Of a stretch of 64,000 bases of DNA, positions 34,484-43,400 are shown one piece after another (within the stretch, counting starts at the first letter, position 1; each line of letters begins with the position of its first letter). The notes below the pieces were generated by a model. It was given only the letters and a program-made list of their open reading frames with translations, had not been told where the DNA came from and searched no databases. Source of the DNA: Kutzneria buriramensis (GTDB lineage Bacteria; Actinomycetota; Actinomycetes; Mycobacteriales; Pseudonocardiaceae). The stretch is from assembly GCF_003387475.1 (NCBI RefSeq), contig NZ_QUNO01000025.1, positions 62,001 to 126,000 of the forward strand. The letters are read 5' to 3'. Both the position numbers and the translations under genes were made by a program.

Positions 34484-37400
34484 ATGACAACCTCGATGGA
34501 CGTGACGGGCCTCCCGCACCCGGCCAACCGGATCCCGGTGGTCGGCGACGTGGTCGGGACGTCACCCAGGACCCCGATCCAGGACGCCATGCGGATGTCC
34601 CGCGAGCTGGGTCCGATCTTCACCCGCAGCTTCTTCGGCAACGACGTGGTCTTCGTGTCCGGCGCCGACCTGGTGGCCGAGGTCGCCGACGAGGACCGCT
34701 TCGCCAAGCACGTCGCCCCGTCGCTGGCCCGCATCCGCGCCATCGCCGGCGACGGCCTGTTCACCGCCTTCAACACCGAGCCGAACTGGCAGAAGGCGCA
34801 CGACATCCTGCTGCCGGCGTTCTCGCTCCAGTCGATGCGCGGCTATCACCCGACCATGCTCGAGGTGGCCAACCGGCTGATCGCGTCCTGGGACGAGCAC
34901 GTGGACCGGCGGCCGGTCGAGGTCGCCGACGACATGACCCGGCTGACCCTGGACACCATCGGCCTGACCGGCTTCGCCTTCGACTTCGAGTCCTTCCAGC
35001 GGCCCGACCCGCACCCGTTCGTGCAGGCCCTGGTCCGGGGCCTGGCCCACGCCCAGGCCAAGGCCCGTGAGCTGCCGTGGATCGGCCCCATCCTGAACAA
35101 GGGGGCCGACGAGCAGTTCGCCAAGGACGCCCAGTACCTGGCCGAGGTCGTCGACGACGTCGTACGCCAGCGCAAGGAGTCCGGCGACACCTCCACCGAC
35201 GACCTGCTGGGCCTGATGCTCAACGCGCCGCACCCGACCGACGGCACGGTGCTGGACGACACCAACATCCGCAACCAGGTGATCACCTTCCTGATCGCCG
35301 GCCACGAGACCACCTCCGGCGCGCTGTCGTTCGCGCTGCACTACCTGGTCAAGAACCCGACGGTGCTGGCCAAGGCGCAGGCCGAGGTCGACGCGCTGTG
35401 GGGCTCGACGGACAAGCCGCAGCCGACGTACGAGGAGGTCGGCAAGCTCCGCTACGTCCGCCAGGTGCTCAACGAGGCGTTGCGGCTGTGGCCGACCGCG
35501 GCGGCGTTCTCCCGTGAGGCGATCGTCGACACCACCATCGGCGGGCACCCGATCAAGAAGGGGCAGTGGGTGGTGGTGCTGGCCCCGATGCTGCACCGGG
35601 ACGCGGTGTGGGGCGACAACGTCGAGGCCTTCGACCCCTCTCGCTTCGACCCGGAGCGGGAGAAGGCGCGCCCGGTGCACGCGTTCAAGCCGTTCGGCAC
35701 GGGCGAGCGGGCCTGCATCGGCCGGCAGTTCGCGCTGCACGAGGCGACCCTGTTGCTCGGCATGATCATCCACCGCTACCGGCTGCTGGACACCTTCAAC
35801 TACGAGCTGAAGGTCAAGGAGACGCTGACCCTCAAGCCCGCCGGCTTCCGCCTGAACCTGGCTCTGCGTACGGAACGCGTCCAGGCTGCGCCGGCCGCCG
35901 CGACGCGCGACGTCACGAGGACCGCCGGTCGGGCCAAGCAGGGCACCACTCTGACCGTGTTGCACGGTTCCAACCTCGGCACCTGCCGTGCGATGGCCCG
36001 CCAGTTGGCCGACGAGGGCGAGGACCGGGGCTTCACCGCCGTCGCCGCGCCGCTGGACGAGTTCACCGGCAAGCTGCCGTCGGACGGCCCGGTCGTCGTG
36101 GTTGCCGCTTCGTACAACGGAAAGCCCACCGACGACGCCGCCGACTTCGTGGCGTGGCTGGACTCCTCGACCGACGACCTGTCCGCGGTTTCCTTTGCCG
36201 TGCTTGGCGTCGGCGACCGCAACTGGGCCGCGACGTACCAGCACATCCCGACCCGCGTCGACGCTCGGTTGGCTTCGCTGGGCGCGACGCGGCTGGTGGA
36301 GCGCTGCGAGGCCGACGCCTCCGGCGACCTGACCGGCGACATCGAGGCGTGGAGCGACGGCCTGTGGGCGGAACTCCTCACCCGCTACGGGGATCCGGAC
36401 GCCGTCGTGGAGGTCGACTCCTCCGACCGGCTGTACGACGTGCGGGTGATCACCGGTCCGGTGACCGCCGCGCTGGACGCCCGGTACGAGGTCGGGCCGA
36501 TGACCGTGCTGGCCAACGACGAGCTGGTGGATGTGGAGAGCCCGCTCGGGCGGTCCAAGCGGCACCTTCGGATCCAGCTGCCCGAGGGCGTTTCGTACCG
36601 CACCGGCGATCACCTCACGGTCGTGCCGGACAACCCGTCCGACCTGGTCGACCGGGTCGCCGCGAGGTTCGGGCTGAACCTGGACCTGGTCGTGGCGATC
36701 AACCCGCGGCAGAAGACCCGGCGGGCCATCCCCGTCGACCGGCCCGTGACGATCCGCCAGCTGCTCACGCACTTCGTTGAGCTGCAGAACCCGGCGACGC
36801 CCGCGCAGATCGAGGTCCTCGCCTCGTGCAACCCGTGCCCGCCGGAGAAGGCCGCGCTGGAGGCGCTGACCGAGACCGACCTGAGCCTGTTGGAGCTGCT
36901 GGAGCAGAATCCCGCCTGCCAGCTGGCGCCCGAGATGTTCCTGGAGATGCTGTCGCCGATCCAGGCCCGGCACTACTCGATCTCGTCGTCGGCCTTGCTG
37001 AAGCCCGGTGAGATCGAGCTGATCGTCGGTGTCGTCTCCGGCCCGTCCCGCACCGGATCCGGTGAGTTCCACGGCGTGTCGTCGTACTACCTGTCCCGGC
37101 TCGCCGCCGGCGACCAGCTGCGGGCCCGCGTCGACCCCGCCCGCGAGGCCTTCCGCGCTCCCGAAGACCCGGCCACGCCGGTGATCTTCGTCAGCGCCGG
37201 CACCGGTTTGGCTCCCTTCCGGGGATTCATCGGCGACCGGGCCGCTGAGTTGGCCGCCGGCAAGGCTTTGGGCCCCGGGCTGTGCTACTTCGGCGTGCGC
37301 CACCCCGACGTCGACTACCTGCACCGCGCCGAGTTGGAGGCCGCCGAGCAGGCCGGCGTCATCTCCATGCGGCCCGCCTTCTCCCGGGCCGAGGTCGACG

Positions 37401-37627
37401 GCGTCAAGTACGTGCAGGACCGCATCGCCGCCGACGGCGACGAGGTCTGGGCGGCCCTTTCCACCGGTGGCCGCGTGTACGTCTGCGGCGACGGCAAGGG
37501 CATGGCCCCCGCCGTGCGTGAGGCCTTCAAGTCCATTCATCGCAGTCACGGCAGCGGCGACGACCAGGCGTGGCTGGACGGTCTGATCGCCGAGGACCGC
37601 TACGTCGAGGACGTCTGGGCCGGCTGA
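34484..37627 (+). CDS. Self-sufficient cytochrome P450/NADPH reductase (CYP102, P450-BM3 type)
   Basis: 1047 residues. The P450 domain (about 1-455) has the I-helix AGHETTSG near 272, EALRLWP, and the heme loop FKPFGTGERACIG with axial Cys411. The reductase (from about 485) has an FMN flavodoxin domain (LTVLHGSNLGTCRAMARQL), an FAD domain (RHYSISSS) and an NADPH domain (VIFVSAGTGLAPFRGF, YVCGDGKGMAPAV). Length and order match P450-BM3, a fatty-acid hydroxylase that needs no separate redox partner. ATG 34484 follows GGGGAA. The substrate is likely a fatty acid or similar, by family. Confidence 0.95.
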   Translation: MTTSMDVTGLPHPANRIPVVGDVVGTSPRTPIQDAMRMSRELGPIFTRSFFGNDVVFVSGADLVAEVADEDRFAKHVAPSLARIRAIAGDGLFTAFNTEPNWQKAHDILLPAFSLQSMRGYHPTMLEVANRLIASWDEHVDRRPVEVADDMTRLTLDTIGLTGFAFDFESFQRPDPHPFVQALVRGLAHAQAKARELPWIGPILNKGADEQFAKDAQYLAEVVDDVVRQRKESGDTSTDDLLGLMLNAPHPTDGTVLDDTNIRNQVITFLIAGHETTSGALSFALHYLVKNPTVLAKAQAEVDALWGSTDKPQPTYEEVGKLRYVRQVLNEALRLWPTAAAFSREAIVDTTIGGHPIKKGQWVVVLAPMLHRDAVWGDNVEAFDPSRFDPEREKARPVHAFKPFGTGERACIGRQFALHEATLLLGMIIHRYRLLDTFNYELKVKETLTLKPAGFRLNLALRTERVQAAPAAATRDVTRTAGRAKQGTTLTVLHGSNLGTCRAMARQLADEGEDRGFTAVAAPLDEFTGKLPSDGPVVVVAASYNGKPTDDAADFVAWLDSSTDDLSAVSFAVLGVGDRNWAATYQHIPTRVDARLASLGATRLVERCEADASGDLTGDIEAWSDGLWAELLTRYGDPDAVVEVDSSDRLYDVRVITGPVTAALDARYEVGPMTVLANDELVDVESPLGRSKRHLRIQLPEGVSYRTGDHLTVVPDNPSDLVDRVAARFGLNLDLVVAINPRQKTRRAIPVDRPVTIRQLLTHFVELQNPATPAQIEVLASCNPCPPEKAALEALTETDLSLLELLEQNPACQLAPEMFLEMLSPIQARHYSISSSALLKPGEIELIVGVVSGPSRTGSGEFHGVSSYYLSRLAAGDQLRARVDPAREAFRAPEDPATPVIFVSAGTGLAPFRGFIGDRAAELAAGKALGPGLCYFGVRHPDVDYLHRAELEAAEQAGVISMRPAFSRAEVDGVKYVQDRIAADGDEVWAALSTGGRVYVCGDGKGMAPAVREAFKSIHRSHGSGDDQAWLDGLIAEDRYVEDVWAG

Positions 37628-37693
37628 GTTTCTGGTAGCAAGGAAGTCGGCCCCGGGAGCCCCGGGGCGACTTTCTGGCGCAGGGGGGCGGAA

Positions 37694-38146
37694 ATGCGGG
37701 TCGCGCTGGTCGGGTCGGTGGCACTCGTGGCGCTGGTGTCCGGCGGGATCTACTCGTTCGCGCCGGCGGATGCGGCCGGCGAGCTCGGGGCGGTTCACGT
37801 CGACGGCGCCTACCAGCGGATCGGTGGCCGCGACTGGTCGGATTGGTCCCATCAGCTCGCCGGGGCCTATGCCCTGTATGCCGGCCCGCCGATCGCCGGC
37901 CGCGTCGCGTCGGTGATCACCGGGCCGAGGCTGAACCTGAATCCCGGCCGATCCGCCACGGACAATGCTTTCCTGGAACTTGCCCATGCATCGCTGCCAC
38001 ACGGTTGCTATCTGACCGTTGGCCGGTATCGGCCCGACCTCGATGCCTCCCCGGATCTCTGGATCACCGGCGACCAGGTCGCGGACCTGCGGGCCGGTCG
38101 GCTCGACATCGTGCAGCTGATGGTGCTGTGCGGGCCTACCGCTTGA
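37694..38146 (+). CDS. Small exported protein, unknown function
   Basis: 150 residues. A hydrophobic N-terminus (ALVGSVALVALVSGGIYSF) is a signal peptide or membrane anchor; a possible cleavage is near APADAAG. The rest has an RDWSDWSHQLAGAYALY stretch and two Cys that could form a disulfide. No family recognised. It lies 66 bp after the P450 gene but with its own ribosome site. Confidence 0.7.
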   Translation: MRVALVGSVALVALVSGGIYSFAPADAAGELGAVHVDGAYQRIGGRDWSDWSHQLAGAYALYAGPPIAGRVASVITGPRLNLNPGRSATDNAFLELAHASLPHGCYLTVGRYRPDLDASPDLWITGDQVADLRAGRLDIVQLMVLCGPTA

Positions 38147-38166
38147 TCTTGTAGAGCAGCCTCCGC

Positions 38167-38195
38167 CCCCGGAATCAACGCTTTCTTTTCCGGGG
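38167..38195. terminator. Short hairpin after the exported-protein gene
   Basis: CCCCGGAA (38167-38174) pairs with TTCCGGGG (38188-38195) over a 13-base T-rich loop, 20 bp after the stop. Confidence 0.45.
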
Positions 38196-38237
38196 AAACA
38201 CCTGGTAGTCCTGAATCACCGACTTCCAGGGGGACCC

Positions 38238-39101
38238 ATGACTTGGTTCGTTGACGACCGCTGCACGAACTGCGATGTGGCTCGGCAGTTCGCGCCCGAC
38301 CTGATCGCCGAGGTGGACGGCCGCTCGCAGTTGATCCGACAGCCGTCGACCGACGATGAACGCCGGGCACTGCACACCGCCGCCTACGCCTGCCACACCC
38401 GATCCATCCGCCACACTTCCGACCGCCTCGACCCCGACCTCGACCCGTTCCCGCTGCCGCTGGACGAAGGCCTTTTCCACTGTGGACACAACTCGCCCCG
38501 CACCGCCGCCGCCAACTCGTACCTGCTGCGTCGGCCCACCGGCACCCTGATGATCGACACTCCCCGCTGGAGCGCCGCTCTGGCCGACCGGTACGAGGCC
38601 TTCGGCCCCGTGACCGACGTGCTGCTGACCCACCGCGATCACGCCGCCCACGGCCGTCAGTACGCCGACCGTTTCGGGGCCCGCCTGTGGATCCACGAAG
38701 GCGACCTGGATGCAGCCCCCGACGCCGACCAGATCCTCCGCGGCCTGGCCCCCGTCGAGGTCGCCCCCGGCGTCGTGGCCCACCCCCTCCCCGGCCACAC
38801 CCTCGGCAGCGTGCTCTACATCGCCGACGACAGGTACTGCTTCACCGGCGATTCGTTCTACTGGTCCCGCACCACCGCCGACCTCGAGGTAGCCGAAAAC
38901 GTCACCTGGTACGACATCCGCGAGCTGGCCGCCTCCCTTGCCCGCACTGCCCCCACGGTCCGTTTCGAGTGGGTCCTCCCCGGCCATGGCGACCGCAAAC
39001 GCCTCCCCTCCAATGACATGGCGTCCCGCCTTCAGCGCCTGGCCGCCCGAACCGCCGCCCTGGAGCCGCGGCCCATCGACTTCACCGCCATGCGCTGGTG
39101 A
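38238..39101 (+). CDS. Metallo-beta-lactamase fold hydrolase with N-terminal Cys-rich ferredoxin-like domain
   Basis: 287 residues. The N-terminal 75 residues contain DDRCTNCDVARQFAP and TAAYACHTRSIR, reminiscent of a ferredoxin cluster domain with Cys missing. The MBL domain follows: THRDHAAHG (a variant of THxHxDH), PLPGHTLGS, CFTGDSFYW and VLPGHGD. Substrate unknown; related MBL-ferredoxin fusions exist in plants and bacteria. ATG 38238. One TCCACTGTGGA palindrome lies at 38476-38486. Confidence 0.85.
   Translation: MTWFVDDRCTNCDVARQFAPDLIAEVDGRSQLIRQPSTDDERRALHTAAYACHTRSIRHTSDRLDPDLDPFPLPLDEGLFHCGHNSPRTAAANSYLLRRPTGTLMIDTPRWSAALADRYEAFGPVTDVLLTHRDHAAHGRQYADRFGARLWIHEGDLDAAPDADQILRGLAPVEVAPGVVAHPLPGHTLGSVLYIADDRYCFTGDSFYWSRTTADLEVAENVTWYDIRELAASLARTAPTVRFEWVLPGHGDRKRLPSNDMASRLQRLAARTAALEPRPIDFTAMRW
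38476..38486. repeat. TCCACWGTGGA dispersed palindrome, copy 6
   Basis: TCCACTGTGGA inside the MBL gene, here read in another frame as Phe-His-Cys-Gly. Confidence 0.5.
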
Positions 39102-39208
39102 ACTACCGCGATAAGGTCACCCGGGTCGCAAACGCTTGCGGGCCATTCTCCCCGCCGGTGCCGGAGCCCGGGCGGGATAACTGCACGAACGATCGTACTA
39201 TTACCCGC

Positions 39209-39784
39209 GTGGACGGGAGAGTGATCCGAGGCGAGCAGACCCGCCGGAACATCCTGGCCAGGGCGGTGGACATCGCCTCGGTCGAGGGTCTGGAGGGACT
39301 GTCGATCGGGCGCCTGGCGACGGACCTGGACGTCAGCAAGAGCGGCCTGTTCGCGCACTTCGGCTCCAAGGAGGAGCTCCAGCTCGCCACGATCGAGGCG
39401 GCGGCGCGGATCTTCTACGCGGAGGTGATCGGCCCGGCACTCGTGACCCCGCCCAGCCCGGACCGCGTCTACCACCTGCTCGACCGCTGGCTCGCGTACT
39501 CCAGAACCCGCGTCTTCCCCGGCGGCTGCTTCTTCGCCAGGGTCGGCGCGGAGTTCGGGGGCCGGCCGGGCCGGATCCGGGACGCGATCGCCGAGCTGGA
39601 CTGCACCTGGCTGGGGGTGGTCGCCCAGGCGATCGCCCAGGCGCGCATGGAATCCGATCCGGATCAGCTGGCGTTCGAGCTGAACGCTTACGCGCGCGCG
39701 GCGAATGCAGCATCCTTGGTGCACGGGGACGACAACGCGTACGAGCGGGCCGATCGCGCGGTGCGGGCGGCGCTGGGGAGGTGA
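39209..39784 (+). CDS. TetR-family regulator
   Basis: 191 residues: HTH with LSIGRLATDLDVSKSGLFAHFGSKEELQLA and a C-terminal domain with GGCFFARVGAEFGGRPG, a known TetR_C subtype. GTG 39209 lies 7 nt after TACTAT (39196-39201), so a leaderless start is likely; GTG 39221 is an alternative. An ACGATCGT palindrome sits in the upstream region and may be an operator. The stop overlaps the methyltransferase start (GTGA), so the pair is coupled. Confidence 0.85.
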   Translation: MDGRVIRGEQTRRNILARAVDIASVEGLEGLSIGRLATDLDVSKSGLFAHFGSKEELQLATIEAAARIFYAEVIGPALVTPPSPDRVYHLLDRWLAYSRTRVFPGGCFFARVGAEFGGRPGRIRDAIAELDCTWLGVVAQAIAQARMESDPDQLAFELNAYARAANAASLVHGDDNAYERADRAVRAALGR

Positions 39785-40545
39785 CCGTGGCGGAGAACCA
39801 CGTCTGGCGGGCGGAGAACTACCGCAGCTCCAACACCCGCCAGTTCCGGACGGCGATGGAGGCGCTGGAACTGGCCGGACTGCGCGGCGGACGGCTGGCG
39901 GATGTGGGCTGCGGCAGCGGGGAAATCACCAGGGAAGTCGCCGAACGCGGCTACACGGTCGTCGCCAGCGACGTGTCGCCGTCGATGGTGGAAGCGACCC
40001 GGCAGCTGTGTGCCGGCCTCCCGGTGACCACAACCCTTCAGGACGCCCGCAAGCTCGAACTCGATGGCAAGGCGTTCGACATCGTGCACTGCTCGTGGGT
40101 CCTGCACTGGCTCGACGACATCGACCACGCCCTCAACGAAATGGCCCACGCGCTCGCCCCGGGCGGCGCGCTGGTGCTGCAATGGAGCCGTGGCAGGAAG
40201 ATCCGCGACGGTTCGGACATCGTCGAGGAAGTGATCAACCGCCCCCGCTGGCGCGATCGCCTCGCCGCCATCCCGTTCGCCATGCGCCAGCACCCCGCCG
40301 AGGAAGTGGCCGCACAGCTCGAAGGTGCCGGCCTCGCCATCGAGCTCCCGCCGACGGAACTCGACGGCGGGTTCCCGGCGGAACCCGTTGCCCTGGGTCG
40401 AATCATGCGTGCGGCCGGCCTCGCCGCTCAGGCCGACGCGCTCGGTGACGACGCCGATGACTTCGTCACCGAGGTCGCCACCGAGCTGATCGCCGCGAAC
40501 ACTCTGAACCCGCACAACACCCGCCTGATCGCCCGGCAAGGCTGA
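39781..40545 (+). CDS. Class I SAM-dependent methyltransferase
   Basis: 254 residues with the SAM-binding motif I LADVGCGSGEITREVAERG (about 40-58), motif II ASDVSPSMVEA and the post-motif HCSWVLHWLDDI. This resembles trans-aconitate or ubiquinone-type methyltransferases of the Methyltransf_11/25 group. Coupled to the TetR by a 4-bp overlap, suggesting self-contained regulation of a small-molecule methylation. Substrate unknown. Confidence 0.87.
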   Translation: MTVAENHVWRAENYRSSNTRQFRTAMEALELAGLRGGRLADVGCGSGEITREVAERGYTVVASDVSPSMVEATRQLCAGLPVTTTLQDARKLELDGKAFDIVHCSWVLHWLDDIDHALNEMAHALAPGGALVLQWSRGRKIRDGSDIVEEVINRPRWRDRLAAIPFAMRQHPAEEVAAQLEGAGLAIELPPTELDGGFPAEPVALGRIMRAAGLAAQADALGDDADDFVTEVATELIAANTLNPHNTRLIARQG

Positions 40546-40562
40546 GGTTCACGCGCGGCATG

Positions 40563-41849
40563 TCACGGCAAGGGCATCCCGTGCGGGGTGACGATGTACA
40601 CGACACCGCCCGGCCCGCTGCCGACACCGCCGCCGGGAAGCGGCCGTTCGGTGCGCAGCCACACGTTCTCGAACTGGCCGCGCTTGTACACGTTCCGCAC
40701 GGCCGGGTCGTCGCTCGACGCGGGGTCGTTGACGATCACGTCCCCGGTTGCGGTGAAGCCGACCACGACCATGATGTGCCCGGACGTGGAGTAGCCCGCG
40801 CCGTCGAGCTCGCTGGCCTGGAACGACTGCGAGGTGATCACGGGGATGCCCCGCTTGATGTAACCCTCCAGCTCCTGCAACGAATGCAGCCGGGTGATGT
40901 GGGCGTCCAGACCGTAGCTCGCGGCGTAGGCGGTGTTGAACGGCCAGTTGCCGGCGCCCTGGTAGTCGTAGTCGTACGTGCCGCGAGCGGCGAAGTCCAC
41001 GCTGGGGTCGGCGTAACTCGGGTCGACCCACGAAAGCTGTTGCGCGGTGGGGTGTTTGCCCCAGTACTCGACGACCATCTGTGTCGACGTCGGGCTGCAC
41101 CACGCCTCGCCGCCGCCGTCGTACTGCGGGTACTGTCCTTTGTGGATGTCCTGGGAGTACCGCGGCACCGGCAGCTCGATGCCCCACGCCCCGCCGCTGG
41201 GGCTGGTGGGCACGGTGAACCGGTCGGGCACGGCGGACGTCATCGCGCCGACCATCCGCAGGTGCGGCGACACCGAAACGCCGTGCAACCGGTACAGAGT
41301 CACCCGAAGCTGGTACGACATGAGCTGCACGCCGTCGGCCGCCTCGAAGGTGTCGACGTCGATGGTGCCGGTGGCGTCGGTCTGGTCGGGCACGCTGGTG
41401 CGCTGGATGTCCTCGTCGCCGGACGCCCAGCGTCCCATCACGTACCAGCCGGTCTGGGTGCCCTTCGACGACGTCCCCCGCATCTCCACCTGCAACCAGG
41501 TGCCGGCCGGCGTCGCCGCGTTCCACGACGCGATCAGCTGGGTGGCCCCGAATCGCTGGCTGTACGGGGGAGAGGTCCAGGTGGAGTAGTCGTAGGTCCT
41601 GGTGGTGCCCAGCGCCGGCTCGGTGTGCTGGACGGTGCCGGCGGGCCGGCCGATCACCAGCCCGTCGCGGACGATCATGCCGTCGGAGTGTCCACTGTGG
41701 AACTGGGCGTCGCTGCTCCACTGGTGGAAGTCCACCGGCGCGACCGAGGTCGCGGCGGTGGCGGGCGCGGTGGTCAGCTGCGCGATGAGGGCGCCGGCGA
41801 CGGTGCCCACCAGGGCCAGCCTGGTCAACCGGTTGTGCACAGGGCTCAT
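40563..41849 (-). CDS. Secreted C39-family cysteine peptidase
   Basis: 428 residues. Signal peptide in residues 1-33, cleavage near ATA-AT. A beta-rich module follows (about 35-215). The peptidase domain has Cys in EAWCSPTSTQMVVEYWG, His in YSTSGHIMVVVGF and Asp in VIVNDPASSD, the C39-like catalytic set. It is extracellular and second in an operon with a GHL10 glycosidase (ATGA overlap), so both probably act on a wall or matrix polymer. One palindrome copy at 41691-41701. Confidence 0.88.
   Translation of the reverse strand: MSPVHNRLTRLALVGTVAGALIAQLTTAPATAATSVAPVDFHQWSSDAQFHSGHSDGMIVRDGLVIGRPAGTVQHTEPALGTTRTYDYSTWTSPPYSQRFGATQLIASWNAATPAGTWLQVEMRGTSSKGTQTGWYVMGRWASGDEDIQRTSVPDQTDATGTIDVDTFEAADGVQLMSYQLRVTLYRLHGVSVSPHLRMVGAMTSAVPDRFTVPTSPSGGAWGIELPVPRYSQDIHKGQYPQYDGGGEAWCSPTSTQMVVEYWGKHPTAQQLSWVDPSYADPSVDFAARGTYDYDYQGAGNWPFNTAYAASYGLDAHITRLHSLQELEGYIKRGIPVITSQSFQASELDGAGYSTSGHIMVVVGFTATGDVIVNDPASSDDPAVRNVYKRGQFENVWLRTERPLPGGGVGSGPGGVVYIVTPHGMPLP
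41691..41701. repeat. TCCACWGTGGA dispersed palindrome, copy 7
   Basis: TCCACTGTGGA in the C39 gene, read as Phe-His-Ser-Gly on the minus strand. Confidence 0.5.
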
Positions 41850-43303
41850 CGGTACTCCTCGGTGGTGCTGGGACGGCTCTCGTGGTGGGTGCGGTCGAGC
41901 GCGGTGACCGCGTAGCTGTGACGGCCCGTCGGCAGGGTGAGACCGGTGCCGCGCAGCGTGGTGAGCAGGTTCCCGTCCTGGTAGACGGCGTACGAGGTGG
42001 CGAAGCCGATCCAGTGCAAGGTGTTTCCGGTCAGCGGCAGCAGAATCGGGGCGGGCGGGGTGTGCCCGGCGACGGTCGGCCGGACGGGGACGATCGCCGG
42101 CCGGGCGTAGAGATCGGTGCGCAGCCGGTCGGTGAAGCCGAGGGGATCGGCCAGCAGAGTGGTGGTGTTGTACAGGATGTCGCCGTTCGCGCCGGGGGTG
42201 GCGCGGTCCAGGGCGATGTGCCGGGGCATCTCCGCGGGGTCAAGCCACGCGGCCGGGCTGGCGGTGCCGATCTTGTACACGGCCTGCCCGATGTACAGCG
42301 AGACCCCGGTGCCGGCGACCTCGTGCGCCCACCACGGCAGCAGCTTGGCGTAGTCCGCGATGGTGTAGCCGACCGGCCAGTACAGCTGCGGCGCGATGTA
42401 GTCGACCCAGTGGTTGCGGATCCAGGTCCGGGTGTCGGCGTACAGATCGTCGTAGTCGTGCACGCCGCCCTGCGTGTCGGAGCCGGTCGGATCGGTGCGC
42501 GCGTCCCGCCAGATGCCGAACGGGCTGACGCCGAAGGCGATCCACGGCTTCATGGCGTGGATCCGGGATGACAGCTCGCTGATCAACTTGTCCACGTTCG
42601 AGCGGCGCCAGTCGCCGATGTCCGGGAACCCGCCGCCGTAGCGCGCGAACGTCTGTCGGTCGGGGAACTGTTGGCCGGCAACGGGATACGGGTAGAAGTA
42701 GTCGTCGAAGTGCACGCCGTCGATGTCGTAGCGGCGCGTGGTGTCGAGAATGACCTTCTCCACGAACTGCCGCACGGCCGGGATGCCGGGGTTGTAGTAC
42801 AGCTGGCCGCCGTAACCGACGACCCAGTCGGGGTGCAGCCGCGCCGGGTGATTCGGCGCGAGCAAGGTGGCATCGCCCTGGAGGCTGATCCGGTACGGGT
42901 TGAACCACGCGTGGAATTCGAGATCACGCTTGTGCGCCTCGGACACCAGGAACCGCAGCGGGTCGTAGCCGGGATCCCGGCCCTGCGTCCCGGTCAGATA
43001 CTGCGACCACGGCTCCAGCGCGGACGGGTAGAACGAATCCGCGGTCGGCCGGATCTGCACGAAAACGGCGTTAACGCCGGTGGCCTTGGCCCGGTCGAGC
43101 AGCGAGAGGTAGTCCGCCTTCTGCTGCGCGACCGGCAGTCCCGGCTTGGTCGGCCAGTCGATGTTGGCCACGCTGGCGATCCACATGCCGCGCAGCTCCC
43201 GCGCGGCGGTGGTCGTCGCGGCCGCCGCCGGTAGCGTGACAACCACCGTCAGTAGCGCTGCCAGCGCAATCGCGAGCCTTCGCACGCCCGTCACCTCGCT
43301 CAT
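41846..43303 (-). CDS. Secreted GHL10 (DUF187) glycosyl hydrolase-like protein
   Basis: 485 residues with a signal peptide (about 1-30). The TIM-barrel GHL10 domain begins RELRGMWIASVANIDWP and includes FHAWFNPYRISL, DGVHFDDYFYPYPV with the probable acidic catalytic residues, and PQLYWPVGY. A C-terminal fibronectin-like domain starts near residue 400. Relatives include Bacillus YngK and E. coli DigH, which cleaves denuded peptidoglycan glycans. ATG 43303. It is the first gene of the operon with the C39 peptidase. Confidence 0.9.
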   Translation of the reverse strand: MSEVTGVRRLAIALAALLTVVVTLPAAAATTTAARELRGMWIASVANIDWPTKPGLPVAQQKADYLSLLDRAKATGVNAVFVQIRPTADSFYPSALEPWSQYLTGTQGRDPGYDPLRFLVSEAHKRDLEFHAWFNPYRISLQGDATLLAPNHPARLHPDWVVGYGGQLYYNPGIPAVRQFVEKVILDTTRRYDIDGVHFDDYFYPYPVAGQQFPDRQTFARYGGGFPDIGDWRRSNVDKLISELSSRIHAMKPWIAFGVSPFGIWRDARTDPTGSDTQGGVHDYDDLYADTRTWIRNHWVDYIAPQLYWPVGYTIADYAKLLPWWAHEVAGTGVSLYIGQAVYKIGTASPAAWLDPAEMPRHIALDRATPGANGDILYNTTTLLADPLGFTDRLRTDLYARPAIVPVRPTVAGHTPPAPILLPLTGNTLHWIGFATSYAVYQDGNLLTTLRGTGLTLPTGRHSYAVTALDRTHHESRPSTTEEYR

Positions 43304-43400
43304 CCTATGGTCAAGGATTTTCGCGATGGCATGCGGCGGTGTAAATACCTGCCCAGATGCAACTTCCGGCAAGTCCCGGCATTCCGCCGTTCGGCGGGTG

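Noticed and set aside
34562-38002. Very long antisense open frame opposite the P450 gene
   Set aside because: High GC leaves few stops in that frame; its composition is biased and the plus-strand protein is clearly a CYP102 enzyme.
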